A stretch of DNA of 25,207 nt from SVTX01 sp045638125 (GCA_045638125.1 JAZUAS010000050.1:1-25207); one strand, 5' to 3'; positions 1 through 7,692 are shown, counted from the first letter of the stretch. Numbers and translations: made by a program. Notes: generated by a model from the sequence alone, not told the origin.

Positions 1-173
1 CCCTCGCCCTACGGATCTCGGTCGGCAAAAACCAAGTTGCTGCCACTCGCTCGCCTTCCTCTCCCTCGCACTGCGAGCGGTCGGCTCGCTCCCTCTCGCG
101 CCGCTACGCGGCGAGCTCGTCAAATCTCTCCCCGCCAACGAAAAAAGCACCGCGTTTGCGGTGCTTTCGTTGG
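1..173. repeat. Copy A of a structured repeat with a tRNA-Ser 3'-end-like terminus (cut by window start)
   Basis: This GC-rich, hairpin-rich, non-coding stretch is related to 876-1052. Positions 115-173 are identical base for base to 994-1052, a 59-bp perfect repeat; the rest is similar but diverged. Positions 121-137 read like the 3' end of tRNA-Ser including CCA, on the + strand, followed at once by a terminator-type hairpin (147-164). Copy B has the intact tRNA-Ser gene directly after the matching block, whereas copy A has none. The left end lies outside the window. Confidence 0.75.
141..166 (-). terminator. Intrinsic terminator downstream of the 158-aa membrane protein gene
   Basis: A perfect 7-bp stem GCACCGC/GCGGTGC (147-153 with 158-164) has a GTTT loop and is extended by A-T pairs. 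Read leftward it is followed by six T. It is identical to the terminator of tRNA-Ser at 1020-1043 and here lies after the leftward gene ending at 202. Confidence 0.75.
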
Positions 174-201
174 ATAATAACCCTAATTTTGATACAAAGA
201 C

Positions 202-678
202 TTAAATGATCGACAGAAGCGCAAGAGACAAGATAAATGCAATAAGTATCGTAGAGGCAGCCACAATAATTCCTATAAGAGCTTTGACAAGAGGTTTTTT
301 ATTTTTCATAAAATACATTGATACTATCGCACCAACACCACCCAAAGCACCGCCGAGCGCTCCACCCACAACAGGAAAAATAGCACAAAGTGATGCACTG
401 TTGCCCCAGATCATCAAAAACAAGAAGGGAATAATAGCTAATATTATTTCATACCACTTCATTTTGGGCGACAACTGTATGGCTTCGCCCGCTATATGCA
501 GAGTACTACCCGTTAAAAAATTTCCTGTAAGAAGTGCTCTTTTCTCGTTCACCATATATTCTTTTTTCGAAATTGGCTGAGCATCAATACCATTGACAGC
601 TATTTTCTTTTTTCCGGTCCAAAAGTTTTCGTTGTAAATGATTTCTCCATAAATGGGGTGTTGAACAATTTCTTTCAT
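202..678 (-). CDS. Small membrane protein of unknown function, 158 aa
   Basis: I do not recognise a named family. Residues 1-70 are soluble and polar, with a WTGKKKIAVNG stretch. The rest holds about three hydrophobic segments: near 76-90, a glycine-rich segment near 97-122 containing GGALGGALGGVG (a glycine-zipper-like pattern that favours helix packing), and 131-158 at the very C-terminus. The start is well supported: an AGGAGG-type ribosome binding site sits about 9 bases upstream and a consensus promoter at 735-763. It is transcribed alone, ending at the hairpin at 141-166. An antisense reading of the same DNA exists but lacks these signals. Probably an integral membrane protein of no known role. 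Confidence 0.75.
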   Translation of the reverse strand: MKEIVQHPIYGEIIYNENFWTGKKKIAVNGIDAQPISKKEYMVNEKRALLTGNFLTGSTLHIAGEAIQLSPKMKWYEIILAIIPFLFLMIWGNSASLCAIFPVVGGALGGALGGVGAIVSMYFMKNKKPLVKALIGIIVAASTILIAFILSLALLSII

Positions 679-734
679 AGTATTTCTCCTCCTGAACGTT
701 GAATTAAATCACATCGCTATAGTTGTCTGTGTTC

Positions 735-763
735 ATTATATCATATGCAGTAACATTTGTCAA
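735..763 (-). promoter_or_regulatory. Sigma-A promoter of the 158-aa membrane protein gene
   Basis: On the minus strand, TTGACA (758-763) and TATAAT (735-740) are separated by exactly 17 bases, a perfect housekeeping promoter. Its predicted start leaves a leader of about 50 bases before the ATG at 678. Confidence 0.9.
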
Positions 764-766
764 CAA

Positions 767-800
767 AAACCGCAATCCCTTTGTATCGGAATTGCGGTTT
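767..800 (-). terminator. Intrinsic terminator hairpin left of the repeat
   Basis: A perfect 10-bp stem AAACCGCAAT/ATTGCGGTTT (767-776 with 791-800) is followed, in the minus direction, by a T-rich run that merges into the -35 box of the next promoter. It insulates the membrane protein gene from leftward transcription through the repeat. Just upstream of it in the minus direction (805-824) lies a degenerate tRNA-Ser 3' end including CCA. Confidence 0.7.
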
Positions 801-804
801 ATGT

Positions 805-1016
805 TTGGCGGAGAAGAAGAGATTATCTAGGAACGCAGAGCGTTCCGTTGCACTGTTGCAACTAAGGCTTTTGCTCTCCCTCGTCCTACGGAGCTCAGTC
901 GGCAAAAGCCGAGTTGCCGCCACTCGAAAAATCTCCCTTTATCCGCCACCGGCGGCGGTCGATTTTTCTCCCTCTCTCGCCGCTACGCGGCCCGCTCGTC
1001 AAATCTCTCCCCGCCA
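805..1016. repeat. Copy B of the structured repeat, about 212 bp with inverted tRNA-Ser 3'-end-like termini
   Basis: This fills the gap between the small membrane protein and tRNA-Ser. The left end (805-824) resembles the minus-strand 3' end of tRNA-Ser with CCA, and the right end (1000-1016) resembles the same tRNA end on the + strand, so the termini form an inverted repeat. The interior is a chain of palindromes: 830-846, 847-862, and a large stem pairing 858-874 with 902-916 that includes GGCTTTTGC/GCAAAAGCC. No credible gene lies within it. It resembles a small non-autonomous repeat family rather than a coding region. The boundaries are my inference. Confidence 0.6.
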
Positions 1017-1019
1017 ACG

Positions 1020-1043
1020 AAAAAAGCACCGCGTTTGCGGTGC
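1020..1043 (-). terminator. Terminator of tRNA-Ser
   Basis: The stem GCACCGC/GCGGTGC (1026-1032 with 1037-1043), followed leftward by six T (1020-1025), lies directly after the CCA end of tRNA-Ser. Its flanks also pair, because the tRNA 3' end at 1050-1070 faces an inverted copy at 1000-1016. Confidence 0.85.
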
Positions 1044-1049
1044 TTTCGT

Positions 1050-1142
1050 TGGCGGAGAAGGAGAGATTTGAACTCTCGCGCCGGGTAAATCCGACCTACA
1101 CCCTTAGCAGGGGCGCCTCTTCGGCCTCTTGAGTACTTCTCC
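1050..1142 (-). tRNA. tRNA-Ser, anticodon GCU
   Basis: A 93-nt class II tRNA on the minus strand with encoded CCA. The acceptor GGAGAAG pairs with CTTCTCC, the discriminator is G, and the anticodon loop CTGCTAA holds GCT (positions 1106-1108). There is a long variable arm and a T-arm with GTTCAAATC. It decodes AGC and AGU. It has its own promoter (1209-1236) and terminator (1020-1043). Fragments of its 3' end recur at 121-137, 805-824, 1000-1016 and 1289-1310. Confidence 0.97.
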
Positions 1143-1208
1143 ATAAAGTATTCAAACAGATTTCGAAAAATCTGCGCAAGTCATCCGTTTAAATTGACTT
1201 ACCCATAT

Positions 1209-1236
1209 ATTATACCACAAAGTTTGGTTTTGTCAA
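1209..1236 (-). promoter_or_regulatory. Sigma-A promoter of tRNA-Ser
   Basis: TTGACA (1231-1236) and TATAAT (1209-1214) on the minus strand with a 16-base spacer, about 65 bases before the mature tRNA 5' end. The spacer ends in TG-like sequence next to the -10 box. Confidence 0.85.
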
Positions 1237-1279
1237 GTCTTTTTTTATAATTTACTGAAATAATTTTCGCATTTTTTGA

Positions 1280-1315
1280 CAAAAAGGAAGAAGGAGAGAT
1301 TTGAACTCTCCTTCT
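1280..1315 (-). terminator. Terminator of the rhamnosidase gene, built from a tRNA-Ser T-arm sequence
   Basis: A perfect 10-bp stem AGAAGGAGAG/CTCTCCTTCT (1289-1298 with 1306-1315) has a 7-base loop ATTTGAA. Leftward it is followed by a T-rich run. It begins about 10 bases after the rhamnosidase stop codon. Positions 1289-1310 are identical over 22 bases to 1056-1077, the T-arm and acceptor part of tRNA-Ser. Confidence 0.75.
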
Positions 1316-1325
1316 CTTATTTAGA

Positions 1326-3581
1326 TTAAACTTTTTGGAACGTGTATGTGCCGGACGCGGCTTTGATGCTGCGCTGACCATTCACTGCGTATCCCTCGGG
1401 AGCGATGATTTCTCCGATAGCGCCCTCGGGGTAGGTGAGCTGGAGCGTTATTGTACCGCCTGCCGCCTTATCCCAGCGAACGTTGACTTTTCCCACAACC
1501 GAATTATGGTAAGCCTCTGCAAAGCTCATATCTGTGGGGAACACGGGGGCGATATTGATGTGATCTGCGCCGCCCATGTTGGGATTCACTCTGATTCCTG
1601 CGAAATACTCGATCATAAGCGCCGAAATGTCTCCCCAGAAGTGGTGATTGAGTGAATTGAGAGAAGAGCCCGATGTCGAGATGCGTTCGCCCAGGGCGGT
1701 CATTCCTTCCTCTATCATAAAGCCGTAGGAGGGCTGATCGGGTCGGGTTATCATCTTGATTGCGAGGTCGGAATAGCCAAAGTCGCAAAGCACGCGGAAG
1801 ATAACTCTACCGCCGAGGACACCGACACCCATGTGGTCGTCCTTCTTGTGTATCTCCTCAAGCATAAATTCAAACGCGCGTCTCTCCTCGTCCTTGTTGT
1901 CGCAAAGTCCGTAGAATATCGCCATAGCCTGACAGGATTGGTGATTTCCGTAGAATATCATTTTTTCCTTGTCCACTATAAGGGTTTCTCTGATAGCCTT
2001 TTTCATTTCAGCGGCAAAACCACGGCAATAGTCTGCCTCGAGAGAGAGTCCGAGCCTATCGTAGAGATATGCCGCTTTAAGGGCAAGGCTGTATGCTATC
2101 GCACTGTTCGTAAAGATTATAGGTGCGCGGTAGTCGTGATATGCGGGCAACCAGTCGCCGAGACCGAAATTGATCAGTCCGTTTTCCTCGCGCCTTGAAC
2201 GGAGGAACTGGAAATATCGGATCATTGAGCCGCGAGCTTCTTCTGCAATACGGAGATCGTCACGAAGAACTGCGGTGTAGTAAGGAAGATCGATAAGCGC
2301 GGCGTCCCAGGGAGGGCCGTTATGCTTAAAGCCCCAGCCGCCGGTCGGAACGATTCCGGGAAGTGAGCCCTCGTGATTCATAGCGCGAGTGAGACACTTT
2401 TCCCACATGAGATAGTTGTCCTCAGGCTCGAAATTCATAATGGTCTGCTCGGCGGAAAGTGCGGCGTCGGCTGTCCAACCGTTCTTCTCTCGGTGTGGGC
2501 AATCGTTGGGGAAATGCTGGAAATTGCCAAGAGTTGAGCGGCGTGTCATTTCCTGCAGAGTATTCAAGGTCTCGTTCGAGCACTTGAAGTTGCCTCTGTC
2601 TCCAAGCTCTGTATTCATAACAACGTAAGTCAGAAGCTCGGGAGTTGCCTGCTCCTCGGTTATACCCTTGACGAGAGCATAGCGGAAGCCGTAATAGGTA
2701 AACGTGGGAATATGGGTCTCGACGTCACCGCCGTGGCAAATGTATTCGGTTCTCTGAACGTACTTTGGATAACCCGCCTGGCTGGAATCGCGGAAGGTGA
2801 GATTAGATTGTGTAAACTTTCCGTCACAGAGCAATTCACCGTGGTCGATGGTGATATGCTGACCCCATTTGCCGTTTATTGCAAGGCGTGAAAGACCTAC
2901 GCAGTTGTAACCGAAGTCATAGAGGTATCCGCCCTCGTGGGGTGTGATGGAGACAGGCTTCATCTCGCCGGTAGCTACGATAGGCTTGTTGCAGGCAAGC
3001 ATAGGCTCACCGCAGTCGCGCACTACGGGAATTGCATAAGTCCAATCGGAAAGGTCGCATCCGGGCTCGTTCCAGTTTGGAATCTCTCGTCTTGCGTCGT
3101 ACTTTTCACCCATTCGGTAGCCGTCAAAATATATTGGGGATGGGTGGCAGAGAAGATTTTCATCAGCCTCAATTACGCTTTTCACTCCCTCTGTCTCAAG
3201 TTCAAGAGCAAATGCCAGCTTGGGAGCGGAGTTCCAACGAGCTTTTGGAAAGTTCCATATAAATCCGTCAAAGGAATTCTGCATTCCGTTGCCGAGTATA
3301 AACGCGATAACGTTCTCGCCGTATACGAAAAGCCCTGAAAGGTCGTAATTGTCGTAGGGAAGCACCTGGTCGGGATTTACCACGTAGGGGGACATATGAC
3401 CCTTAGTCAGTCTTTTTCCGTTTACATAAAGCTCATAAAATCCAAGGCCGCAAACGGTTAATTCCGCCTTTTCGGGAACCTTGTCAAAAACAATCGTGCG
3501 GCGCAAATAAGGCGCGGCAATGTTCTTTTGTGTAGTGGATTTTTCCACCGTTGCAGATACAAATTTATTTGAAAAAATCAT
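1326..3581 (-). CDS. Alpha-L-rhamnosidase, glycoside hydrolase family 78
   Basis: Likely removes terminal alpha-L-rhamnose from glycans such as rhamnogalacturonan or rhamnosides by an inverting mechanism. No signal peptide is seen, so it should act inside the cell on imported oligosaccharides. From the chosen 751-aa start: beta-sandwich N-terminal domains, then an (alpha/alpha)6 catalytic barrel with the family signature DCPHREKNGWTAD. D360, E365 and D372 match the spacing of D567/E572/D579 in the Bacillus RhaB structure. E632 in GMTALGE, before SLNHHFWG, is the probable base. An upstream in-frame ATG at 3620 is rejected because the -10 box overlaps it; the ATG at 3581 has AAGGAG 7 bases before it. 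It lies downstream of the uxa operon with its own promoter, pointing to pectin breakdown. Exact substrate linkage is not readable. Confidence 0.88.
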   Translation of the reverse strand: MIFSNKFVSATVEKSTTQKNIAAPYLRRTIVFDKVPEKAELTVCGLGFYELYVNGKRLTKGHMSPYVVNPDQVLPYDNYDLSGLFVYGENVIAFILGNGMQNSFDGFIWNFPKARWNSAPKLAFALELETEGVKSVIEADENLLCHPSPIYFDGYRMGEKYDARREIPNWNEPGCDLSDWTYAIPVVRDCGEPMLACNKPIVATGEMKPVSITPHEGGYLYDFGYNCVGLSRLAINGKWGQHITIDHGELLCDGKFTQSNLTFRDSSQAGYPKYVQRTEYICHGGDVETHIPTFTYYGFRYALVKGITEEQATPELLTYVVMNTELGDRGNFKCSNETLNTLQEMTRRSTLGNFQHFPNDCPHREKNGWTADAALSAEQTIMNFEPEDNYLMWEKCLTRAMNHEGSLPGIVPTGGWGFKHNGPPWDAALIDLPYYTAVLRDDLRIAEEARGSMIRYFQFLRSRREENGLINFGLGDWLPAYHDYRAPIIFTNSAIAYSLALKAAYLYDRLGLSLEADYCRGFAAEMKKAIRETLIVDKEKMIFYGNHQSCQAMAIFYGLCDNKDEERRAFEFMLEEIHKKDDHMGVGVLGGRVIFRVLCDFGYSDLAIKMITRPDQPSYGFMIEEGMTALGERISTSGSSLNSLNHHFWGDISALMIEYFAGIRVNPNMGGADHINIAPVFPTDMSFAEAYHNSVVGKVNVRWDKAAGGTITLQLTYPEGAIGEIIAPEGYAVNGQRSIKAASGTYTFQKV

Positions 3582-3611
3582 ATCCAATCTCCTTTGGAAT
3601 TCTATGATATA

Positions 3612-3640
3612 ATTATACAACCCATAAGTTCATATGTCAA
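3612..3640 (-). promoter_or_regulatory. Sigma-A promoter of the rhamnosidase gene
   Basis: TTGACA (3635-3640) and TATAAT (3612-3617) on the minus strand, 17-base spacer. It places transcription start just upstream of the ATG at 3581 and excludes the longer reading frame. Confidence 0.9.
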
Positions 3641-3765
3641 GGAAAAGTCCAATATTTATAATCGCATTTCGCAATTTTACCATAAAGCTATAACGAACAA
3701 TGCGGTTTTGACTTGATATTAAAACAAAATGTTGAAAAACAAACAAAGAATTTACAAATTTCGAC

Positions 3766-3798
3766 AAAAATCGTCCCCAAAAATGTTCTTGAGGACGA
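3766..3798 (-). terminator. Terminator of the uxaB-uxaA-uxaC operon
   Basis: Stem TCGTCCTCAA/TTGGGGACGA (minus strand; 3789-3798 with 3771-3780) has ten pairs including one G-T, an 8-base loop, and then TTTTT. It lies 19 bases after the uxaC stop and separates the operon from the rhamnosidase promoter. Confidence 0.8.
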
Positions 3799-3816
3799 AA
3801 TTTTAGTTGAATTTTA

Positions 3817-5046
3817 TCAGAAACCAAAGTAATTCTTTGCGTTATAGTAGCTGATGTCAGCGGCGATCTTCTTGAGAGTTTCCATGTCAGCGGGATATTC
3901 GCCGTCCTCGACCCACTTGCCGAGAAGGTTACACATAATGCGGCGGAAATATTCGTGGCGAGTGTAGGAAACGAAGCTGCGGCTGTCGGTGAGCATACCG
4001 ACGAAACGCGCGATCATTCCGAGGTTTGCGAGGGCTCTCATCTGGCTCTCCATACCGTCTCTCTGGTCGTTGAACCACCATCCCGAGCCGAACTGGATCT
4101 TACCTGCTACGCCACCGCCCTGGAAGTTGCCGAGCATTGTTCCGAGAACGTAGTTGTCCTTGGGGTTGAGGGTGTATAGGATGGTCTTGGGGAGCATATC
4201 CTTCTTGTCAAGACCGTCGAGGATCTTGGAAAGTCCTTCCGCGATCTGGAAATCATTAACGCTATCAAAGCCTGTGTCGGGACCAAGCTGCTTAAACATT
4301 CTTGTGTTATTGTTGCGGAGTGCGCCGATGTGTAGCTGCCAAACCCAGCCGCGCTTTGCGTACTCTTCGCCGAGGTAAATGAGCTTTTCGATGGTCTCGT
4401 CGTCCATAGAGTCAACGGCATGGTCGGAGAGACGGCAACCGTTTTCATGGAAGAAATCAAGGCGTTCGGGGAAGTCGGAATTGATCTTGGAGAGATCGGG
4501 GCGGAATGCAGGAATAACCTTTGTGTCAAAGCCCTCGATCTCCTTGATAGCTCTGTGATATTCAAGAGTATCGTAGGGGGCATCGGTGGTGCAGATCGTC
4601 TCAACGTTGCTCATCTTAATAAGACCCTGAACGCGGTATTCTTCCTTTGCAAGACAAGCATTTATCTTATTCCAAATCTCCTTTGCGGTGTTCTCGTTAA
4701 GAGTCTCATCGATGTCGAAATATCTCTTCAGCTCAAGGTGAGTCCAGTGGTAGAGGGGGTTGCCGATGAGGAGGGGCATAGTCTTTGCGAATGCCATCCA
4801 CTTGTCGAAATCATCGGCATCGCCTGTTATAAACTTTTCGTCGATGCCGTTTGTTCTCATCTGTCTCCACTTGTAGTGGTCGCCGCCAAGGAAAAGCTCA
4901 AAAGCATTCTTGAACTGATAGTTTTCGGCGATCATCTTGGGGCTGATGTGGCAGTGATAGTCGATTATGGGAAGGTCTTTAACGTGCTCGTAAAGCTCCT
5001 TCGCCGTTTTGGTTTTTAACATAAAATCGTCATTTATAAAACTCAT
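3817..5046 (-). CDS. uxaC: Uronate isomerase, short form (409 aa)
   Basis: Converts D-galacturonate to D-tagaturonate (and D-glucuronate to D-fructuronate), the first step of the pathway; cytoplasmic, amidohydrolase superfamily. The N-terminus has the metal-binding DYHCH (H31, H33), then GDHYKWRQMRTNG, IGNPLYHWTHLELKR, GALRNNN, FQGGGVAGKIQFGSGWWFNDQRDGM and FVGMLTDSRSFVSYTRHEYFRR, all family hallmarks. It is about 60 residues shorter than the E. coli enzyme (470 aa). The loss is in the middle, in two blocks: one after AFRPDLSKINSDFP and one after DHAVDSMD. Its ATG overlaps the uxaA stop by four bases (ATGA), so the two are translationally coupled. Last gene of the operon. Confidence 0.95.
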   Translation of the reverse strand: MSFINDDFMLKTKTAKELYEHVKDLPIIDYHCHISPKMIAENYQFKNAFELFLGGDHYKWRQMRTNGIDEKFITGDADDFDKWMAFAKTMPLLIGNPLYHWTHLELKRYFDIDETLNENTAKEIWNKINACLAKEEYRVQGLIKMSNVETICTTDAPYDTLEYHRAIKEIEGFDTKVIPAFRPDLSKINSDFPERLDFFHENGCRLSDHAVDSMDDETIEKLIYLGEEYAKRGWVWQLHIGALRNNNTRMFKQLGPDTGFDSVNDFQIAEGLSKILDGLDKKDMLPKTILYTLNPKDNYVLGTMLGNFQGGGVAGKIQFGSGWWFNDQRDGMESQMRALANLGMIARFVGMLTDSRSFVSYTRHEYFRRIMCNLLGKWVEDGEYPADMETLKKIAADISYYNAKNYFGF

Positions 5047-6440
5047 AACGTTACTCCGTCCTTAAATATTGAAATTTCTTCGTATTTGTTGGCTTCGTTT
5101 TTAGTTTGGTCGCCGCCCGCAACCTTTATAACGTAAGACAGGAGCTCATCAGAGAGATCGCTTCCGTCAAGAGTGGGGGATGCGTCGAAATCTATCCAGT
5201 TTGCCTTTTTCTCGGCGAGGTTATGGTTGGTCGCGATCTTCAGCGTGGGAACTGCTGTGCCGAGAGGGGTTCCTCTGCCCGTGGTAAAGAGGATCAGGTG
5301 AACGCCTGCCGCCATAAGATTTGTGCAGGCAACAATGTCATTTCCGGGACCGGTGAGTAGGGAAAGACCGTTCTTTTCGAGCCTGTCGCCGTAGGTCAGT
5401 ACGTCCACAACGGTTGAAAGTCCGCCCTTTTGAATGCACCCAAGGGATTTTTCCTCAAGAGTGGTGATGCCGCCCTTTTTGTTTCCGGGTGAGGGATTTT
5501 CGTAGATAACCTGATTGTATCTTGTGTAATAATCCTTGAAATCGTTAATCATTTTTACGGTTTTTTCAAAGATTTGCTCGTTTTCACAGCGGTTCATCAA
5601 AAGATGCTCTGCGCCGAACATTTCGGGAACCTCGGTCAGTGCACAACTTCCACCGTAGGATACCAGCTTGTCGCAGAATCTTCCAACCAGGGGATTAGCG
5701 GTGATGCCGGAAAGTCCGTCGCTTCCGCCGCACTTCAGACCAACTTTAAGTTTAGAGATGTGAACTCTCTCGCGGTGGAAAGTGTCGGCATAGGCTTTCA
5801 GCTCGTTAATAAGCTTAACGCCTTCTTCGATTTCGTCCTCAAAGTCTTGCGTGTTCAGAAATTTAACGCGATTTTCGTTCCAAGAGCCGAGCACCGATTT
5901 GAAAACCTCGATATTATTGTTTTCACAGCCCAGACCCAGTACAAGAACCCCGCCTGCGTTGGGATGATTGACCATTCCGCGGAGGATCTGCTGTGTGGTG
6001 GTCTGGTCGTCGCCAAGCTGAGAGCAGCCGAAGGGGTGAGGGAAGTGCTTCGCACCTGTGAGTGACGCCAGCTTTTCGGCGATCTTGTTGACACATCCTA
6101 CGGTGTTAACGATCCAAATATCATTTCTGATACCCACCTGACCGTCTTCTCGGACATATCCCATAAACGTGAGGTCGGTGTCGACCTTTTCGTCGTGACA
6201 CTCAGATTTTTTGTAGGTGTATTCGAGCTTGCCCGAAAGATTGGTCTTTACGTTATGAGTGTGAACGTGGTCGCCGGCCTTTATATCCTCGGTAGCGTGA
6301 CCTATCGGCTGACCGTATTTTATGATATTTTCGCCGCATTTTATATCTCGCAGAGCATATTTGTGACTGTCTGCAAGGTCGATTCCCACGTTGTCGAGCT
6401 TGTTTATTACAAGAAGGGAAGTATTATTTTTTTGTGACAT
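5043..6440 (-). CDS. uxaA: Altronate dehydratase
   Basis: Dehydrates D-altronate to 2-keto-3-deoxy-D-gluconate (KDG), the last of the three steps encoded here. It has 465 aa. The N-terminal SAF-like domain (about 1-90, HATEDIKAGDHVHTHN) is followed by the UxaA catalytic part with GYVREDGQVGIRNDIWIVNTVGCVN, HPFGCSQLGDD, GLGCENNN, KCGGSDGLSGITANP, ALTEVPEMFGAE and GRGTPLGTAVPTLKIATN. Several conserved cysteines and the GD(E)-rich motifs suit an iron-dependent dehydratase. The start has AGAGG 8 bases upstream, inside the end of uxaB; the two genes overlap by 17 bases. Downstream it overlaps uxaC by four bases. E. coli UxaA is about 495 aa, so this is full length. Confidence 0.95.
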   Translation of the reverse strand: MSQKNNTSLLVINKLDNVGIDLADSHKYALRDIKCGENIIKYGQPIGHATEDIKAGDHVHTHNVKTNLSGKLEYTYKKSECHDEKVDTDLTFMGYVREDGQVGIRNDIWIVNTVGCVNKIAEKLASLTGAKHFPHPFGCSQLGDDQTTTQQILRGMVNHPNAGGVLVLGLGCENNNIEVFKSVLGSWNENRVKFLNTQDFEDEIEEGVKLINELKAYADTFHRERVHISKLKVGLKCGGSDGLSGITANPLVGRFCDKLVSYGGSCALTEVPEMFGAEHLLMNRCENEQIFEKTVKMINDFKDYYTRYNQVIYENPSPGNKKGGITTLEEKSLGCIQKGGLSTVVDVLTYGDRLEKNGLSLLTGPGNDIVACTNLMAAGVHLILFTTGRGTPLGTAVPTLKIATNHNLAEKKANWIDFDASPTLDGSDLSDELLSYVIKVAGGDQTKNEANKYEEISIFKDGVTL

Positions 6441-7692
6441 ACTTTGCTACCTCTTTTTCAAGGAAAGAAAGATCCTCGCCCCAAAGCTTTTCGTTTGCGA
6501 GTATCTCGCCAACGGTTGCCGATTTCATGAAAGCGGTGACCTCGGGATCGTCGTTTGTCATATCGGTCATATAGAAGTCGATAAGCTTTGCAAAAGAGAA
6601 GATAAGAGTTTCGGGCATCTTGTCAAATCTCTTTATGTATTCAAGAATAGAGGGAAGCACGCGAACCTTGAATTTGCTGACGCTGTTGAGAGCGATGGAG
6701 ATAAGCATATGCTTAATGTAGGGGTTGGAGAAGCGGACGATAACGTTGTCGGCGTACTCGATAAGCTCCTCGCGAGGAAGGTCGAGAGTGGGGATGATCT
6801 CCTCATAAACGCACTTTTTGAGGTGAGCGCACATCTTTTCGTCGTCAATACAGCTCTTTACGGTGTCAAGACCCGAAAGGAGAGCATAGGGAACCATTGA
6901 CGTGTGAGCGCCGTTGAGGATTCGCACCTTTCTCGTGCGGTACATTTCCAGATTGTCGGTGACGATCACGTTGAGACCGCATTTATCAAAGGGAATCTCA
7001 CTGCAAAGGTCTGCGTATCCTTCGATTACCCAGAGGTGGAAATATTCGCTGGTGTTGATCATCTTGTCGTCAAAACCAACGTCGATCTGCTCATCCTTGG
7101 GGTAGCCCGTGTTGATGCGGTCAACAAGGGTATTGCAGAAGATATTTTCCTGCTCTATCCAAGCCTTGAAGCCGTCGCCGAGAGACCAGAGGTCTGCGTA
7201 CTGAAGTATGCACTTTTTCAGGTTTGCGCCGTTCTTGTCGATAAGCTCGCAGGGAAGGAAGACGAAGCCGCCGAGACCGAGATCAAATCTCTTTTTGAGA
7301 AGCTGGGTGAGCTTTGCGGGGAAGCTTTTCGCAGGCTTGTCGGTTATCTTGTTATCTTCCTCAAAGCAGATGCCCGCTTCGGTTGTGTTGGATATAACAA
7401 AACGAAAATCGGGATTTTCTGCCAGTGCCATATACGCGTCGAAATCGTCGTAGGGCTTGACGCAACGGGAGATGACGTCGACCTTCTTCACGTCCACACC
7501 CTCACTGCCGCGGCAGACATGGGTATAAGAGCAGCCCTGCGCTTCAAGCATATCGCACATGCCGCGCTCGATGGGCTGAACGACGACGACCTTGCCGTCA
7601 AAGTCGGTATTTTCGTTGATTATCTGAAGCATCCAATCGGCAAATCCGCGCAAAAATCCTCCCTCGCCGAACTGTATAACTCTTTCTTTCAT
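6424..7692 (-). CDS. uxaB: Tagaturonate reductase
   Basis: Reduces D-tagaturonate to D-altronate with NADH; polyol-specific long-chain dehydrogenase family, cytoplasmic. Visible features: nucleotide-binding start VIQFGEGGFLRGFADWML, VISNTTEAGI, PAKLTQLLKKRF, LPCELIDKNG, DRINTGYP, and the catalytic KxxxxNxxH motif as K255-VRIL-N260-GA-H263, then NPYIKHMLISIALNSVSKFKVRVLPS. At 422 aa it is shorter than E. coli UxaB (483), mainly at the two ends. The ATG has AGGAGG 8 bases upstream. It is the first gene of uxaB-uxaA-uxaC and faces the AraC-type regulator across a shared control region. UxuB is the alternative paralogue, but the match is to UxaB. Confidence 0.95.
   Translation of the reverse strand: MKERVIQFGEGGFLRGFADWMLQIINENTDFDGKVVVVQPIERGMCDMLEAQGCSYTHVCRGSEGVDVKKVDVISRCVKPYDDFDAYMALAENPDFRFVISNTTEAGICFEEDNKITDKPAKSFPAKLTQLLKKRFDLGLGGFVFLPCELIDKNGANLKKCILQYADLWSLGDGFKAWIEQENIFCNTLVDRINTGYPKDEQIDVGFDDKMINTSEYFHLWVIEGYADLCSEIPFDKCGLNVIVTDNLEMYRTRKVRILNGAHTSMVPYALLSGLDTVKSCIDDEKMCAHLKKCVYEEIIPTLDLPREELIEYADNVIVRFSNPYIKHMLISIALNSVSKFKVRVLPSILEYIKRFDKMPETLIFSFAKLIDFYMTDMTNDDPEVTAFMKSATVGEILANEKLWGEDLSFLEKEVAKYVTKK

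Noticed and set aside
206..580. 124-aa + strand frame opposite the small membrane protein
   Set aside because: The minus-strand gene has a perfect promoter and ribosome binding site; this frame has neither.
757..1132. Two overlapping + strand frames (104 and 72 aa) across the repeat and tRNA-Ser
   Set aside because: They translate the palindromic repeat, the terminator and the reverse strand of the tRNA; no ribosome binding site or protein-like composition.
1..1142. CRISPR array
   Set aside because: The repeats are few, long, unevenly spaced and tRNA-related; no regular spacer pattern or cas gene.
3582..3620. N-terminal extension of the rhamnosidase to an ATG at 3620
   Set aside because: The -10 box (3612-3617) overlaps that start, so it would not be in the mRNA.
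3760..3766. Spo0A-box-like TGTCGAA near the uxaC terminator
   Set aside because: Single 7-base match, about 120 bp from the nearest promoter; several are expected by chance in this window (another lies inside uxaC).
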